NCBI GenBank assembly: GCA_018873225.1
Contig: JAEILZ010000002.1
Span: forward strand, 434,001 to 498,000
Direction: 5' to 3'
From: [Phialemoniopsis] sp. UDSM-2020
Taxonomy: Eukaryota > Ascomycota > Sordariomycetes > Thyridiales > Thyridiaceae
Length of the DNA: 64,000 nucleotides
Every line of letters starts with the position of its first letter. Within the stretch, counting starts at the first letter, position 1. Below the pieces are notes generated by a model. It searched no databases and was not told where the DNA came from. It worked only from the letters and a program-made list of their open reading frames with translations. The translations under genes and the position numbers were made by a program. Shown one piece after another: positions 33,929 through 45,192 of this stretch.

Positions 33929-34597
33929 ATGCAGAGAATTCAAGATCCGGAGAAACAGTCTCTTATCGAGGAGCCGACGTTCTTCATCCGGCCAGCAGTC
34001 TTGGAGGACGCTCCTGCGCTGACAAGTCTTATCACCCATTACGTCGAGCATTCGTTGAGCGCCACGCTAGATAGGGCACCGTCCCTTTCCTCTGTTGAAA
34101 GGTCTGTCCGGCCTACGATCCAAGCGCCGAATCTTGTTTATTCGGTTGCAGACTCGAGTGTCATAGACATGTCGAATTCCGCGGCAAAGATAACTGCCGG
34201 TCCAATGAGCCAAGAAATCAAAGCAGCCTCGCTGAACGGTCTGCTTGGCTATGTGGTCGTATGTCCCTACCGGGGAAGTTCAGAGACTACTCGCACTTGT
34301 TTCAACCGAACTGCTTTGATCTATGTGGTCACTCTAGGGGAACGGGTCTTGGGGCCAGATCTCAACCGTGTTCTCACAGGCGCTCTTCTAGACGATGCAT
34401 TGCTGCAATGCCAGCATCCCAGGTCTGGATATAAGACACTTGTGGTCGAGATGATCTATCGAGACGACTTGCCTGAGTTGAAAGGCTTGTATGATACTTT
34501 CCTGGTGAGGGGCTTCAAGCATGCTGGAGCTTTGGAGGAGGTTGTGGAGAAGGATGGTTTGTTGATTGACTTGGTGTTATTGCGAAAGAATTTGTGA
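33929..34597 (+). CDS. GNAT-fold N-acetyltransferase-like protein
   Basis: 222-residue intronless protein with the start of a GNAT fold: FFIRPAVLEDAPALTSLITHYVEHSL matches strand 1/helix 1 of acetyltransferases such as the phosphinothricin type. C-terminal strands (LVVEMIYRDDLPELKGLYDTFLVRGFKHAGALEEV) match the usual helix-strand end. The acetyl-CoA loop (Q/R-x-x-G-x-G/A) is not obvious and a Ser/Asn-rich insert sits at about 60-100, so activity is uncertain. First in-frame ATG is 33929; the frame opens earlier only from a GTG. It is convergent with a zinc-cluster regulator. Confidence 0.65.
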   Translation: MQRIQDPEKQSLIEEPTFFIRPAVLEDAPALTSLITHYVEHSLSATLDRAPSLSSVERSVRPTIQAPNLVYSVADSSVIDMSNSAAKITAGPMSQEIKAASLNGLLGYVVVCPYRGSSETTRTCFNRTALIYVVTLGERVLGPDLNRVLTGALLDDALLQCQHPRSGYKTLVVEMIYRDDLPELKGLYDTFLVRGFKHAGALEEVVEKDGLLIDLVLLRKNL

Positions 34598-34656
34598 ATA
34601 CTGTTTTTGGTATCTCATGAAGTCGAGATCATTTCATAGTTTACAGACAAAATACA

Positions 34657-37185
34657 TCAAGAACTACCCGGGTTCATCTCCACAGCGGTGGGGTCAGCCT
34701 CCAGGCTGTGAGGCATCATGTCCCAGATATTGAGCCCCTCGGCAGCCGGGGTCTGAGTCAAATCATGCTCAAGGACATCAAAGCTGTTGTTGAGGTCCGA
34801 CAGCCAGAACGGCTGGCCGTTGACTACCCACCCATGCATCATGTTACTCGGCATGAACTGGTCGTAGTCTGGGCTGACTACCTGGGTATCCATGTCAGCT
34901 GTAGCTACTGCCGTAGGCGCCAGAGTGTTGTAAAGAGTGTTTGTCTCATCAGCCTGGGGGTAAGCACTGATTGGAGAAGCGCTCTCTGTGAAACTAGGAA
35001 CTGTGGGGATACCGCCTTCAACGTCCTCAAAATTGTGTTCAGTCATCCATTCTCTCCATGCTTGATGACCTTCCTTGTGGCCGTCGTTGGATGGAGAGAT
35101 GGTGTTGGCGGGCGGGCCCGATGTATCACGGAAGAAAGGAGCAAAGCCAGAAAGGATGCCTCCGAGCGATGACGCCGCTGCCTCGCTGCCCTTTGCGAGT
35201 TCCCTTAGCACCAAGATGCCGTCGAGTATCGTGCGCTTCGTGCTTTCGGTTGGTGACTCTAGCCTCGCACCAAGCAATAGCACGTGCAAGGCGGAGCTGC
35301 AATACAGAGGGTCTTGGCAGGAATATCGGCACAAGAGCCGACGCTCCTTGAGCGTCTTCAACATCTTGATTGTGGCCAGGGCGGCGGAAATGCAATCTCG
35401 AGCAGCGTCCTGGAGGAACTTGATCTTGTACTGGTGTTCTGCCGCGTCCGATGGGTTGCGGTGTTTAGATGACGCCGCGTGACTCAACGGGATCCTGCTG
35501 AGGAGCACAACACCATGCTCATAGGTGAGGTGGAGGTGAACCGTCCCACGAGTAGACGTGGGCGACAGTTGAACCGACTCGGGCAGTTCTGTCTTCCAAT
35601 CCTGCAACGAGGTTTTCAGTTGGCCAAAGGCTTTCGTCTCAATCACCTGCTGCCCTGCATTCGGCGTCCTCCTTGAGTACATGAACTTGACTATCTTGCC
35701 CATGATCCTGTACAATTTGATCAAGGCTATCTGACCGTCGACCGAGGCAGTGTACTGTGGGACGGCCAGCTCTGGAAGCGGTTGGGGAAACGGCGTGTCG
35801 ATCTCGTCATCGTCGAGCATCAGCGGTCGTCCAAGTTGGAAGGTCAGTAGTCGCTCATGCGTGTAGACGCTCCACCAGAGCCGGTTGCGCAGCTCCCGAA
35901 CTTGCGGGTGGAGATCTCCCGAGCCAACGGCGCGGTGCATGCCCATGTTAACCGCCATGCGCATCGCCAAGCCAAGTACATTATATGCGCTGTCATGAGC
36001 ACTCGTAGTGAGGAGAAAGGTGGCCTGGAGAAGACAGGCTTGTATGCTTGTCATGGAGCAGGCCGAGACAATGTCAGAGAGAAAGCGCCGCGATACGTTG
36101 TAGAACCGCCAGCCAGGGTTCGGTGTCGGCTTTGGCGTGGTGATGAGGGAGAGATCCGGTGAGGGTGAGCTAGCCAGCAACATAGAGCCATCGATGTCAT
36201 AGCTATTACCCTGTTCTAGATCCGCATACTGGCTGCCCAGAGCTAAAATCATGAAGAGCATACATATGAACTCGAGAGGGCGACGTGTGGTGCTGTTGCC
36301 CTGTGGATCAAACTCGTGTGTCCCTGCGAGGAAAGCGTCTAGCTTTCTCGAAAAAATGGCCGGGTGGATGTAGAAGAAATTGGACTGTGTGTATCGGAAG
36401 AAGGTGTCTGCAAGGAAGTCGACCACCAGACGCGGTGGCAATGCGGCCAGCAGGCTTGTTCGCAGGTCATAGGAGAGCTGAGTCGGAGGGTCGAGAATGA
36501 AGTGTCGATAGGCCTATACTTACAATCAACATTGGACTGTTGGTGTGGTTTTGTAGGTCGAAACACGTACCGTCTGCCTCGCTCTGGCATCCTTGGGGAC
36601 TTCGCCTGCCGTTTCCCGGACGCTGTCAAAAAACGCCCAAGCTGAGGATCCGCCATCAAAGTCTTGATTCCAAAACTTCAGTATGATATTCTAGAACCGG
36701 GTCACATCAAAGACTCACATGTCTTTCCTTGGTCATGCACATATGTCTGAGGGGTAGGGACATGATCAACGATGATGCTTCCGTGCTCTCTCGAGTGGTC
36801 ATCATCGGTATGCTCTTGTTGCAGCCGTTCTGAGTAACTTCTCAATGCACTCAGATCTCGTGGAACTTCTATGTTCCTCGATCGGAGGATCGTCTCTAAG
36901 ATAGCCTCCCTATCGGACGGGTGCGTTGTCGTACTGGGGTCTCCTTCGGCGAAACGACATGATGACTGCGCAGCCCGGCAACGCTGGCACGGACTCAGTC
37001 CATCGCATTTGAGCTTGTTAGTCCTGCATGGTAAGCAACTGTATGCAGCAGATCGCCATCAGCCTGTGGTCGCAATAGGGCAGGGTATTGGGATGGACGG
37101 ACGCTTTCCGAACACGCTTCCGTTGGTGTTCTGGAACAATGGGTCTCCTTCGCCGCCCATTCGATTGAGACCCTGGGCTCTGCAT
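34657..37185 (-). CDS. Large Zn2Cys6 transcription factor
   Basis: 771-residue regulator. Four exons: 37185-37103, 37038-36719, 36662-36571 and 36477-34657. The first intron interrupts the codon just before the cluster. Cysteines are at 29, 32, 39, 45, 48 and 55, preceded by a very basic stretch (QRKRVRK). The fungal-specific regulatory domain occupies about residues 190-450 (FFYIHPAIFSRKL; RLWWSVYTHERLLTFQLGRP). A Ser/Thr/Asp-rich acidic tail follows. The 93-nt third intron could also be read with an extra 13-nt exon, but that breaks the frame, so I rejected it. Targets unknown. Confidence 0.85.
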
Positions 37186-37828
37186 GATTGTATCCCGGAT
37201 AACCAAGAACAGGAGGGTACATGCATTTGCGCCCACCCGGGACGCGTGCCGATATTAATGCAGGATTTGCTGGATCCGACAGGTCGGGTGGCGAGCTGAC
37301 CGTGACCGGGATCAGCCAATCTTTTAGCAGTCGCGCGACTGACCCACAGAAAAAACAGATAAGGGTTTCCGGGTGTTGATCTGACCCCGAAGAGCCTACT
37401 AATTCTGGGGAAACTGGGGCCTATCCAATTGGTCTGGTGCAACGTGGAGAACACTCAGCATGACTCGCGTCAAACGTCAGGTCACGAAACTTTTTGTTAA
37501 CTTTAGTTCTTAGCTTATTTGAAGAGTGTTATTCTCGTGAGCCTTGTTTAGCCATCAAGAGCTGGAACTTTCCACGCACTTCACGACAGTCGTGCCTCAA
37601 GCTAGAAGGTGTTTGAAACAGCAACAGATTGCCCTGCTTTTCGCCTCGTGCACGATGACGTAGACGAGGCATATGCGTGTTTGTGGGGTTCCACAGAGGA
37701 TGATGGAGGACGAGACAGGGGCATACAGATGTTTTCAACCTACGCGTGCCTTTAGAATTCAAGCAATCTTCGCTGAGCGCGACTTACAGCATACAAGGTG
37801 ATAGTCAACCTGCACCAAGCGATCCGAT
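37186..37828. other. Divergent intergenic region
   Basis: About 640 bp. It probably includes the promoter or 5' exon of the next plus-strand gene. No convincing start exon could be placed. Confidence 0.4.
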
Positions 37829-38596
37829 TTGACAAGCCAAACCGTCCAACTTTCCCTCGGCCTCCGGACCTCTTCCCCGCACACCATCTCGATCCACGAT
37901 CCCTTCCCATCCGAACCCCCGAGGCTGATCGCTTCCCTTGAGCAAACTGCCTCCCCATTTCCCGATCGCCATGTCACAATTCTCACCAAGTACTCGTGCC
38001 TAGATACAACCCCGGGCGGCGACGCTTTCTTCATCCGTGCCATGGCATCGCCTCAAATCACGACTGCCGACACCCAATGTCCAGCCCCAGAGTTACTACT
38101 TCGACCTGCCAATCGGAACATCACAAATATACGCATATCCGGTAGTCCAGACTTGCTGACACGTGGAAAAGACGATGGATTTACCTTTGTCAGCATCCCT
38201 CCAGTTGGACAAGGTCAAGCGGAGGTCGTTTTCGAACTCTCTCCAGCAACCCTAGTCTGGCGGTTAGGAGCCGAGAACGAGACCGTCCAGGATAAGATAG
38301 TCCGGCTCTTACGCCCTGGCGATGTCTACAAGATTGTTCCCAGCGACATGAGCATCCGATGGTGGTCGTTTGGCTCGCTCGAGGGCCCGCAAGGTTTGCG
38401 AAAGAAGAAGATCGCCCGCTGGACTCTGCCAGATGACCTGACCCTGGTGAGAGAGGCGGGGGCGGATGAGACAGATGTCGTTGCGCGGAGACTGAAAGAT
38501 CTAGTCGACTTGCACGACGTGAATTACCTGAGCTCACGTAGCGCTGTTGAGGGCGAGCAGAGGCCTGTCGTCCACCAGATGCGTGCTGAAGGGTGA
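37829..38596 (+). CDS. Conserved-looking protein of unknown function, start unclear
   Basis: Open frame of 255 codons ending at TGA 38594-38596. It reads as a compact protein with LSLGLRTSSPHTISI at the start, LTKYSCLDTTPGGDAFFIRAM, and RWWSFGSLEGPQGLRKKKIARWTLPDDLTLV near the end. The alternation of short strands suggests an immunoglobulin-like fold, as in uncharacterised fungal proteins with an LTxxSxLD motif. No signal peptide. The frame has an in-frame stop at 37802-37804, and its first plausible codon is TTG 37829; the first in-frame ATG is at 38041. Either a 5' exon was missed or the start codon has decayed. Confidence 0.5.
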   Translation: MTSQTVQLSLGLRTSSPHTISIHDPFPSEPPRLIASLEQTASPFPDRHVTILTKYSCLDTTPGGDAFFIRAMASPQITTADTQCPAPELLLRPANRNITNIRISGSPDLLTRGKDDGFTFVSIPPVGQGQAEVVFELSPATLVWRLGAENETVQDKIVRLLRPGDVYKIVPSDMSIRWWSFGSLEGPQGLRKKKIARWTLPDDLTLVREAGADETDVVARRLKDLVDLHDVNYLSSRSAVEGEQRPVVHQMRAEG

Positions 38597-38697
38597 GTTT
38601 TTGGAGAGCCAGAAGGACGATTGAACATGGTGTGCGAGAACAAAGAACATGGGGCTGAATTTACTATTGTCGAATGATGTGGTTCAATTCATCTACA

Positions 38698-40290
38698 TCA
38701 TTCATCATCTGACTGACCGTAAGGACCCACCAATAGCCAATCACTCGGATACTCCTGCCGGAACTTGTACTCCTCGGCCAGGTCTTTGAAGGTCCATCCT
38801 CTCGTTCGCTTCTCGAAGGTGTCTGCAAATTCCTGCCTCAAGTTTTTGATTCTCAAGGCTTCCGCCGTTTCGATCTCGGCTGCCGTCCGCCCTTGGTCGT
38901 CTCTGATGCTTTGATTTACCCCAGCGTCTATAAGAAGGGTCTTCATCCGATGATATCGCCTATCGGTCTCATTCTCCAATGGCCCGGGTCCACCAATAGG
39001 ATCAATGATGTTACAGTAATCCCGCGAAGCCTGGTTGTATGCGAGATGCAGAGCCGTCTGCCCGTGCGAATCTGTTACGCTTGGATCTGCACCCAAAGCA
39101 ATCAACAGTTTCAAGACGCAAGCATACGCATTGCTGGCAGCAAGGTGCAATGCTGTATTTCCTTCGTGGTTCTTCCGGTCGATATCTATCGGAAAAGCCT
39201 TGAGTATCGCTGCTAACTCCTGCTCATTGATCTTGAGCTCGTCAGCTGTGCCAAAGGCAGAGGGCATCTCAGTGATGGACTGTATTGGTTCTCCGATAGC
39301 CAGAAGGTGCAATGGTGTTTGGCCATCTTCATCAACCGTTGTCAAGCTGGCTCCGTACCGCAATAGAATTTCGAAGAGGAAGGTATGCATTTGCAGAGCC
39401 GCATAATGCAATGCCGTTCGTCCAAAGCTGTCTTGTTCACTCGGGTCGGCTCCGTTCCGCAGCAGAACCTCTACCCTCAGAGAGATTCCTTCGCGCCCAA
39501 CTTTTGGAAAGTAGTTTTGCTTCTCAGACACTGCCCAATGCAAAGGCTGTCGGCCGACAGTGTCACTTGCGCGGAGATCCGCCCCTAAATCCAACAAAGC
39601 CTGTACGGTAGTTGCGGGTGACTCAAGTGAGGCCATATGCAGGGACGAAACCGTCGAATCATCAATCTGGTCTTTGGTGCCTTCCACATACTCGATCGCT
39701 CCAGGATCTTCATAATAGTCAATGTGAAACTTCTCAGGGACACGTATGTTAACGCCATCGTTGTTGGACAGGGATCGGAGCACTTCAATACCGAAGCCAC
39801 TGAGAACTGCGTTCTTGAATGCGGTTCGAGTTCTTTCGGCACCAGCACCGATCAAGATGTAGATGACTTCGACAAGGCCCTCGGTGGAGATGGGCTGTTC
39901 GTCAAATTGCGCCTCGGTGAGCCCATAGCATGCATACTCTAGAGGAGTGAAGCCCGGATCGAGGTCCCCGGGAAACCAGGGGAGGAACTTGCACTTTGTC
40001 TCCAAATCTCCGTGAACTCCACGTTGAAGAAAGAATGTCACAAGTTCGGCGTGACCCCAACGCACCGCTACGTGCAGCATGGTGATGAAGCTGTGGCTCA
40101 CACATCCAGGTCGATGTTGACAGCCTGTACAGGCAACGGGCCATCCTCTGTCGCAGAGCAACTTCACAACTCCAAGATTTCCTCGTTCGACTGCCTGGTG
40201 CAGGTGAACAAGTTGGTCTCCAGTGCCCTTGAACTCGAGGTCTACTTCTTCGGTAATTGCGCCAGCCGGGCTTGAATTTTCATCAGCCAT
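38698..40290 (-). CDS. Ankyrin-repeat protein
   Basis: Intronless 530-residue cytosolic-type protein with about six ankyrin repeats. Clear ones include VHLHQAVERGNLGVVKLL, TMLHVAVRWGHAELVTFFLQRG, QPLHWAVSE...VEVLLRNGADPSEQD, GRTALHYAALQM..LLRYGA, GQTPLHLLA, GNTALHLAASNAYACVLKLLIALGADPS and GQTALHLAYNQ. No enzymatic domain is visible. The C-terminal ~70 residues form charged helices (FEKRTRGWTFKDLAEEYKF). It is divergent from the NLR gene over a shared 955-bp region. Ankyrin proteins next to NLR genes are common in fungi, but a functional link here is only inferred. Confidence 0.88.
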   Translation of the reverse strand: MADENSSPAGAITEEVDLEFKGTGDQLVHLHQAVERGNLGVVKLLCDRGWPVACTGCQHRPGCVSHSFITMLHVAVRWGHAELVTFFLQRGVHGDLETKCKFLPWFPGDLDPGFTPLEYACYGLTEAQFDEQPISTEGLVEVIYILIGAGAERTRTAFKNAVLSGFGIEVLRSLSNNDGVNIRVPEKFHIDYYEDPGAIEYVEGTKDQIDDSTVSSLHMASLESPATTVQALLDLGADLRASDTVGRQPLHWAVSEKQNYFPKVGREGISLRVEVLLRNGADPSEQDSFGRTALHYAALQMHTFLFEILLRYGASLTTVDEDGQTPLHLLAIGEPIQSITEMPSAFGTADELKINEQELAAILKAFPIDIDRKNHEGNTALHLAASNAYACVLKLLIALGADPSVTDSHGQTALHLAYNQASRDYCNIIDPIGGPGPLENETDRRYHRMKTLLIDAGVNQSIRDDQGRTAAEIETAEALRIKNLRQEFADTFEKRTRGWTFKDLAEEYKFRQEYPSDWLLVGPYGQSDDE

Positions 40291-41245
40291 GAGAGTCAGA
40301 AAGAATATGCACTGGGAAGGAGGCGGTATTTGTAGAATTTCCCGTGCACTCGCTGTGGCTCTGATTACAGTTGGTTGACGTTGTAGGCGGGGCAGTCAAC
40401 AGACTAGACAAGGAGACGGAGGTGGTAGTCAGAAATCAACCTAAATTCTTCCAGTCTGAATTCAAGTGGCGGTGACCTTCTTTTTAATGAATGCAAGCGA
40501 ATGGACCCGCCGTGATTATTTCGGCGTAGCAAAAGGGTACTAGTGAATTGTCAAAGCTGCCACTAACGCGATGCAGAGATTTAGATTTAAGAGAAGAAGC
40601 ACAAGCCTGGAGCGGGATTTAAGATGGACTTCGAGTTCAAAGAAGAGGAAGCCTGATTCACTACGATCGAATGGCTGCTGATTCTCCTACATCAGTAAAA
40701 GCGCAAACACAGCGATCCTGTGAGGTATTAATCTTATAAATTTGGATAGTAGGATAGCGCCCCACACAGAGGCATAATAAATGGGAAGGGGATCCGAAAC
40801 TCCAACCTACAACCAGGATATGCTATGAGTATTGACACGTAGTCTCCATTGAGTGTGGCGGAGCGACACAGTGATGCTTGTGAGCTTTCTCGCAGCTCGA
40901 GACGTGTTGTTGGATCTAAGAGGCCATGCTAGAGATCTGAAAGAACGAGAGAGCATGATGCCATCTCTCTTCTGGACTGTTGCATGTGATTCAACCACCC
41001 ACGCTCTTGGCAACAATTGTTGACTTTCGCGTCTTCCCCTCGCATCATTGGGTGGGAAAGGATCACATGACGTTCCATCGCATAATTGGCAGAGACGAAT
41101 CACCTCCTTGATGCTGAGGTAAGCTGTCAGATTCCATCTGCGGGGTGACATTCTTGGCTCAGCCTGATGATGATACCACATACATTTCATCACTCCCATT
41201 ACGAATAATTGATACAGCGACGTCGGGCGGTACGCGACCACTATT
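40291..41245. other. Divergent promoter region (ankyrin / NLR)
   Basis: About 955 bp without a supportable gene. The minus frame at 40807-41268 overlaps the NLR start and shows no domain. Confidence 0.5.
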
Positions 41246-44200
41246 ATGGCATCCGCGGAAAAGCCCAAGGTCTACAGGGCGAGGAATCTTCCCGGCCACG
41301 TTGACCGCCTCGAGGCAATCCAGCTGCTTGCGGGATGTGTGCCTGATGTCACCCTTGATGCTATCCAGCTGGGATCTTTAGCGTTCGCTATCGATCCTTG
41401 GTCACCATCACTAACAAAAGTGGCCACATTGATGTTTAAGTTTACGCCGCAGAAGATTGGACGCAATTCAGATTGCACTGAATGGACATTTCCGATGCCA
41501 GGCTTGCAAAGCCCCATCATACTCGATATTCACTTTTCAGGCTTAACGCCCTTGAACGATGTGGACGAGACAAACCACACAGCCGAGTACAGCCCATTTT
41601 TGAGCCTTCGATATGAGTCACGTACTGAGACTGTGTAGCTGCATCGCTATCTCGGGTCTCGCGAGCCACCCCATGGGCTCTTGGCAGCCACGGGATCAGA
41701 AATCTTTCATGTGGATCCGAGATGAACTACCGCACCGACTTGCCGGTGTCAGGTACATACTTTACGGGTATGACACGTCGCTTATACATACCAAGTCCTT
41801 TCAGGTCATCTTGGATCTCGCAGTGTCTCTCATCTGCGAGCTCAAGGCTGGAGACTGGGCGTCTCTTAGCGCCAAGCCGCTGCTATTCCTTGCTCACAGC
41901 TTGGGAGGCGTCGTATTGAAACAGGCCTTGATTCTATTGGCCAGTGGCGAGGAAAGGGGAGAACGTATCCTCAGTATCATCAAAGGAGCCATATTCTTTG
42001 GCGTACCGAGTGTTGGAATGGTTATTCCGGATATCTATGAGATGCTCGGTGCTCAGCCAAACACAGCGCTGATTGATGATCTCTCGAGCCAATCCAACTA
42101 TCTGCCAGAGCTCGAGAAGCATTTTGAAGGCATTTCATTTGTGCGATATATGGTGTTTCATTGGGCATACGAGACTCAACAAACGCCAAGCCTTTCAGTA
42201 AGTCACCCCAGATCCGATGGTCCTTTGTGTGCTGAGACTTGTCAGAACTCTACAGGTCAGTGGAAAAGATCTGGCCCCGACCAAACCATGGTATCACCGG
42301 AATCGGCAACCGGAGGCCGTTATAATGGTCTTCACAAGTCTATCCTCCAAATCAACCAAGATCATTCGAATATGGTGAAATTCAAACAAGGCGACCGCCT
42401 AATACCAATCCTGGTCGACAAGATGAAAGAAATTGTGTGTCATGATGTAGTTGGGTTCAATATGGCGACTTCCAATAACGTGCACCGCCGAGACGGGCCA
42501 AAATCAGCAGAACGCAAAGAACTGTCGAGGGACAAACAAGATAGAATTCGAGAGATGGAGAAGAGAAAACTCAGAAACCGAGAGGTGAAGATTTCAGGAA
42601 GGCTTACCAGCGATACTGGCTTATTCTCGGAAGGTAAAAACTGTCTTCTCAAAAAATGTAACCCGGACTCAGCTGACAGCTTTGGAGCCCTGATACAGTC
42701 CCTCATGGTCCCAGAAATGGATGACAGATTGGACCAAATCGAAGACAATGCGAAACGCACTTTTCAGTGGGCTTTGGACGATCCTCAAATCAATCTGGCA
42801 TCGTGGATCTTGAAAGGCACAGACATATTCTGGATCAGTGGAAAGCCAGGTTCTGGCAAGTCTACCATGATGAAGTTCATTTGCTATGATGCCAAGATCG
42901 CAGAGCTATTTGCTAGGTGGGGGTCCCAGAGCCAGACCGTCCTCGCCAAGTTTTTCTTTCATCACCGAGGTTCCAGTATCCAACGGTCCTTTGAGGGACT
43001 CCTTCGCAGTGTCTTGAGCCAAATTCTGAAGGCACAGCCTGAGCTTTGTGTCCTCTTGGAAGGTATTGTTGACTTTATCTTCGCTGGGGATATCGCCGCC
43101 TGGCGTAAGGAAGCAGACGACGAAGTCGATCTGTCACTATCTGGACATCTCTGGACAAGGAAGTACCTTCAAGACTCTTTGCAAGCCATTCTACTGCAGG
43201 ATATGATGCATCTCGACATCTTGTTCCTGTTCGACGCTCTTGATGAATACGATGGACCTCCCGAATTTATTGCCGATTTCCTCAAGAGGCTTATAGGCTC
43301 GGCATCTCCGGACACAACTGTCAGAATACTCTTTTCGAGTCGACCATGGAAGGTCTTCCAGAATGAATTTGATTCATGCCCTGGCTTCAAAATTCATGAA
43401 CACACGAGCGACGACATTCGCGAATACTGTGTGGGCTCCATATCTGAGAAAGCGCCGGGTGCAGAAACCTTGTTGGAGCTTACGGAGGAGGTTGTTCGTC
43501 GGGCGCGAGGAGTGTTCCTGTGGGTTAGGCTTGTTGTACTGGAGTTGTCGAAAGATGCCGCCAAGTCTATCAAGGATGGAGTCAACAATGTCGTCCTGCG
43601 CACTCGCCTACGCCAGAAGCTCGACGAGCTCCCAGATGAACTGGACCAGTTTTATGACGCCATCATAGAGAGGGTGCCGAGTGTGTATCGATGGTACACC
43701 TACGTTTTGCTCGAATGTCTCGTTCGATCGCGCGAACCTCTCACTACCCGCGACGCAGCTCAGCTGTTCGCTCTATCACACACAGAGCCATTTGAAGATG
43801 GAGGGCCGTTCCCGTCCGTATATGCAGTAGGCAGTGACCAACATGAACAGATAAGGTCTATGTCTGGTGGCTTGGTCGAAGCATGGAAACGAGAGCTACC
43901 GCAACCTTCCGATCCAAGAACGCAGTTGAACGAATACCAGCTACAGCTAATGCACCAGACCGTTGACGAATTCGTCAGACAGCCCTTGTTCAAACGCACC
44001 ATGCTGGGAGCTCGAGAAAGAACCACATATGAAAATGGCCATTCGTTCTTGACAAAGCACCTACTTACCGGCTACGCCGTCGCCCGGAATTCGGAAACGG
44101 AAAACACAGCGAGGGTGGCATTTCATGCCAAAGAGGCGGAGAGAACGACAGGATCAAGTCAATACCGTGCGCTTATGAGCATGATGAGAATATTGCCACC

Positions 44201-45152
44201 CCGTGGATTCGGCCATTGGCAAATGTCGCCGCTCGTTTTCGCTGTCGCCCTCGGGCTACGTCTCTTTCTACGAGACATGCTTAATGACCACAGCAAAGTC
44301 ATCATGGACTGTGATTTCAAGCTTCTCTCGGCAATTATTGACTCATCCAAGCACAGTTGGTGCACCCCCAAGGAGGCGGTTGAAATGACCATCTACATCG
44401 TCAAGAATGGGTACAGAATGGAGCAAGATAAGGACGGCGTTTCTTGTCTATTCGACTGCGTCTGGGGAATCAAGCCAGCCTTTCCTGGTTGGAAAGATGC
44501 AGAGAAGCCATTACTGCTCTCGATGACACTTGAGGCGGTAAAAGGCTATCGTGATGCCTCGCATGTACAGGGCATACAAGTCCATCCTTTCGACCCCGAG
44601 GGCGCTTGCAAAAGTTTACTTCTGCACTCCAGCCCACCAGCTGTTACGAAACAGCTTCTGGCGTCAGGTGCAAATCCTAATGTATTGGACTCCCAGGGGA
44701 ACACCCCGATAGACTCTTACGCACTCTACATGACGACCTATCGGGAAGGTATGTTGCAGTCCAGTCGAACGGAGGCGGACGTCTATGAAGTCTTCGAAAT
44801 CCTGGCTGCAAACGGGGGCACCCTCCGAGCAACTAGCGTGCAACAGTGGGAAATGATCTTGAAGAAATTCCAAAAGAACAACAGGAGAGTTGATTTCCTC
44901 AAAGCTCTGTGGCTAAACAGGTCTACTGGGGCAACCAAAGACGGGGACGAGTTCATAAGCACAGATGGCTGTTCGAAAAATCGCAGAATGGCTAGAGGTG
45001 TTGCAACTGGGCCCACGCTAGGGGGATACGAGCCGCTGGAGTCTAGACAGGGTCAAGACAAGAGAACTGATGATCCGAGCAAAGGATTGAACACAATGGC
45101 CAGAAAGCTTTTTGGACATTTCAAGAAGGATCGTCCGCCTTCATTTCCCTGA
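41246..45152 (+). CDS. NLR-type protein: SesB-like alpha/beta hydrolase + NACHT
   Basis: STAND/NLR protein of about 1,268 residues, the type linked to non-self recognition and heterokaryon incompatibility in fungi. Three exons: 41246-41586, 41639-42197 and 42246-45152; the 48-nt second intron keeps frame and might be retained. N-terminal effector: SesB-like serine hydrolase (about residues 110-300) with GLASHPMGSW and the nucleophile elbow AHSLGG (Ser201). A charged linker follows, then NACHT with Walker A GKPGSGKST (499-507) and Walker B LFLFDALDE (626-634). A helical region resembling the conserved post-NACHT part comes next. The C-terminus has at least one degenerate ankyrin-like unit (ASGANPNVLDSQGNTPI) but no high-identity repeat array. 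Ligand and partner are unknown. Confidence 0.88.
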
Positions 45153-45192
45153 CAATCGGAGAGTAATACACATTAAGAATGATTAGCTTAGG

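Noticed and set aside
33616..33930. Minus-strand 104-codon frame with nine cysteines
   Set aside because: It starts inside the first codons of the GNAT gene on the other strand, its signal-peptide-like start is weak, and no splice logic supports it. Worth revisiting only if antisense transcripts are seen.
36478..36570. Extra 13-nt exon inside the third intron of the large zinc-cluster regulator
   Set aside because: Including it shifts the frame and gives an immediate stop; the single 93-nt intron joins the frame exactly.
40807..41268. 153-codon minus-strand frame between the ankyrin and NLR genes
   Set aside because: It overlaps the NLR start codon region and has no domain, signal peptide or family-like pattern.
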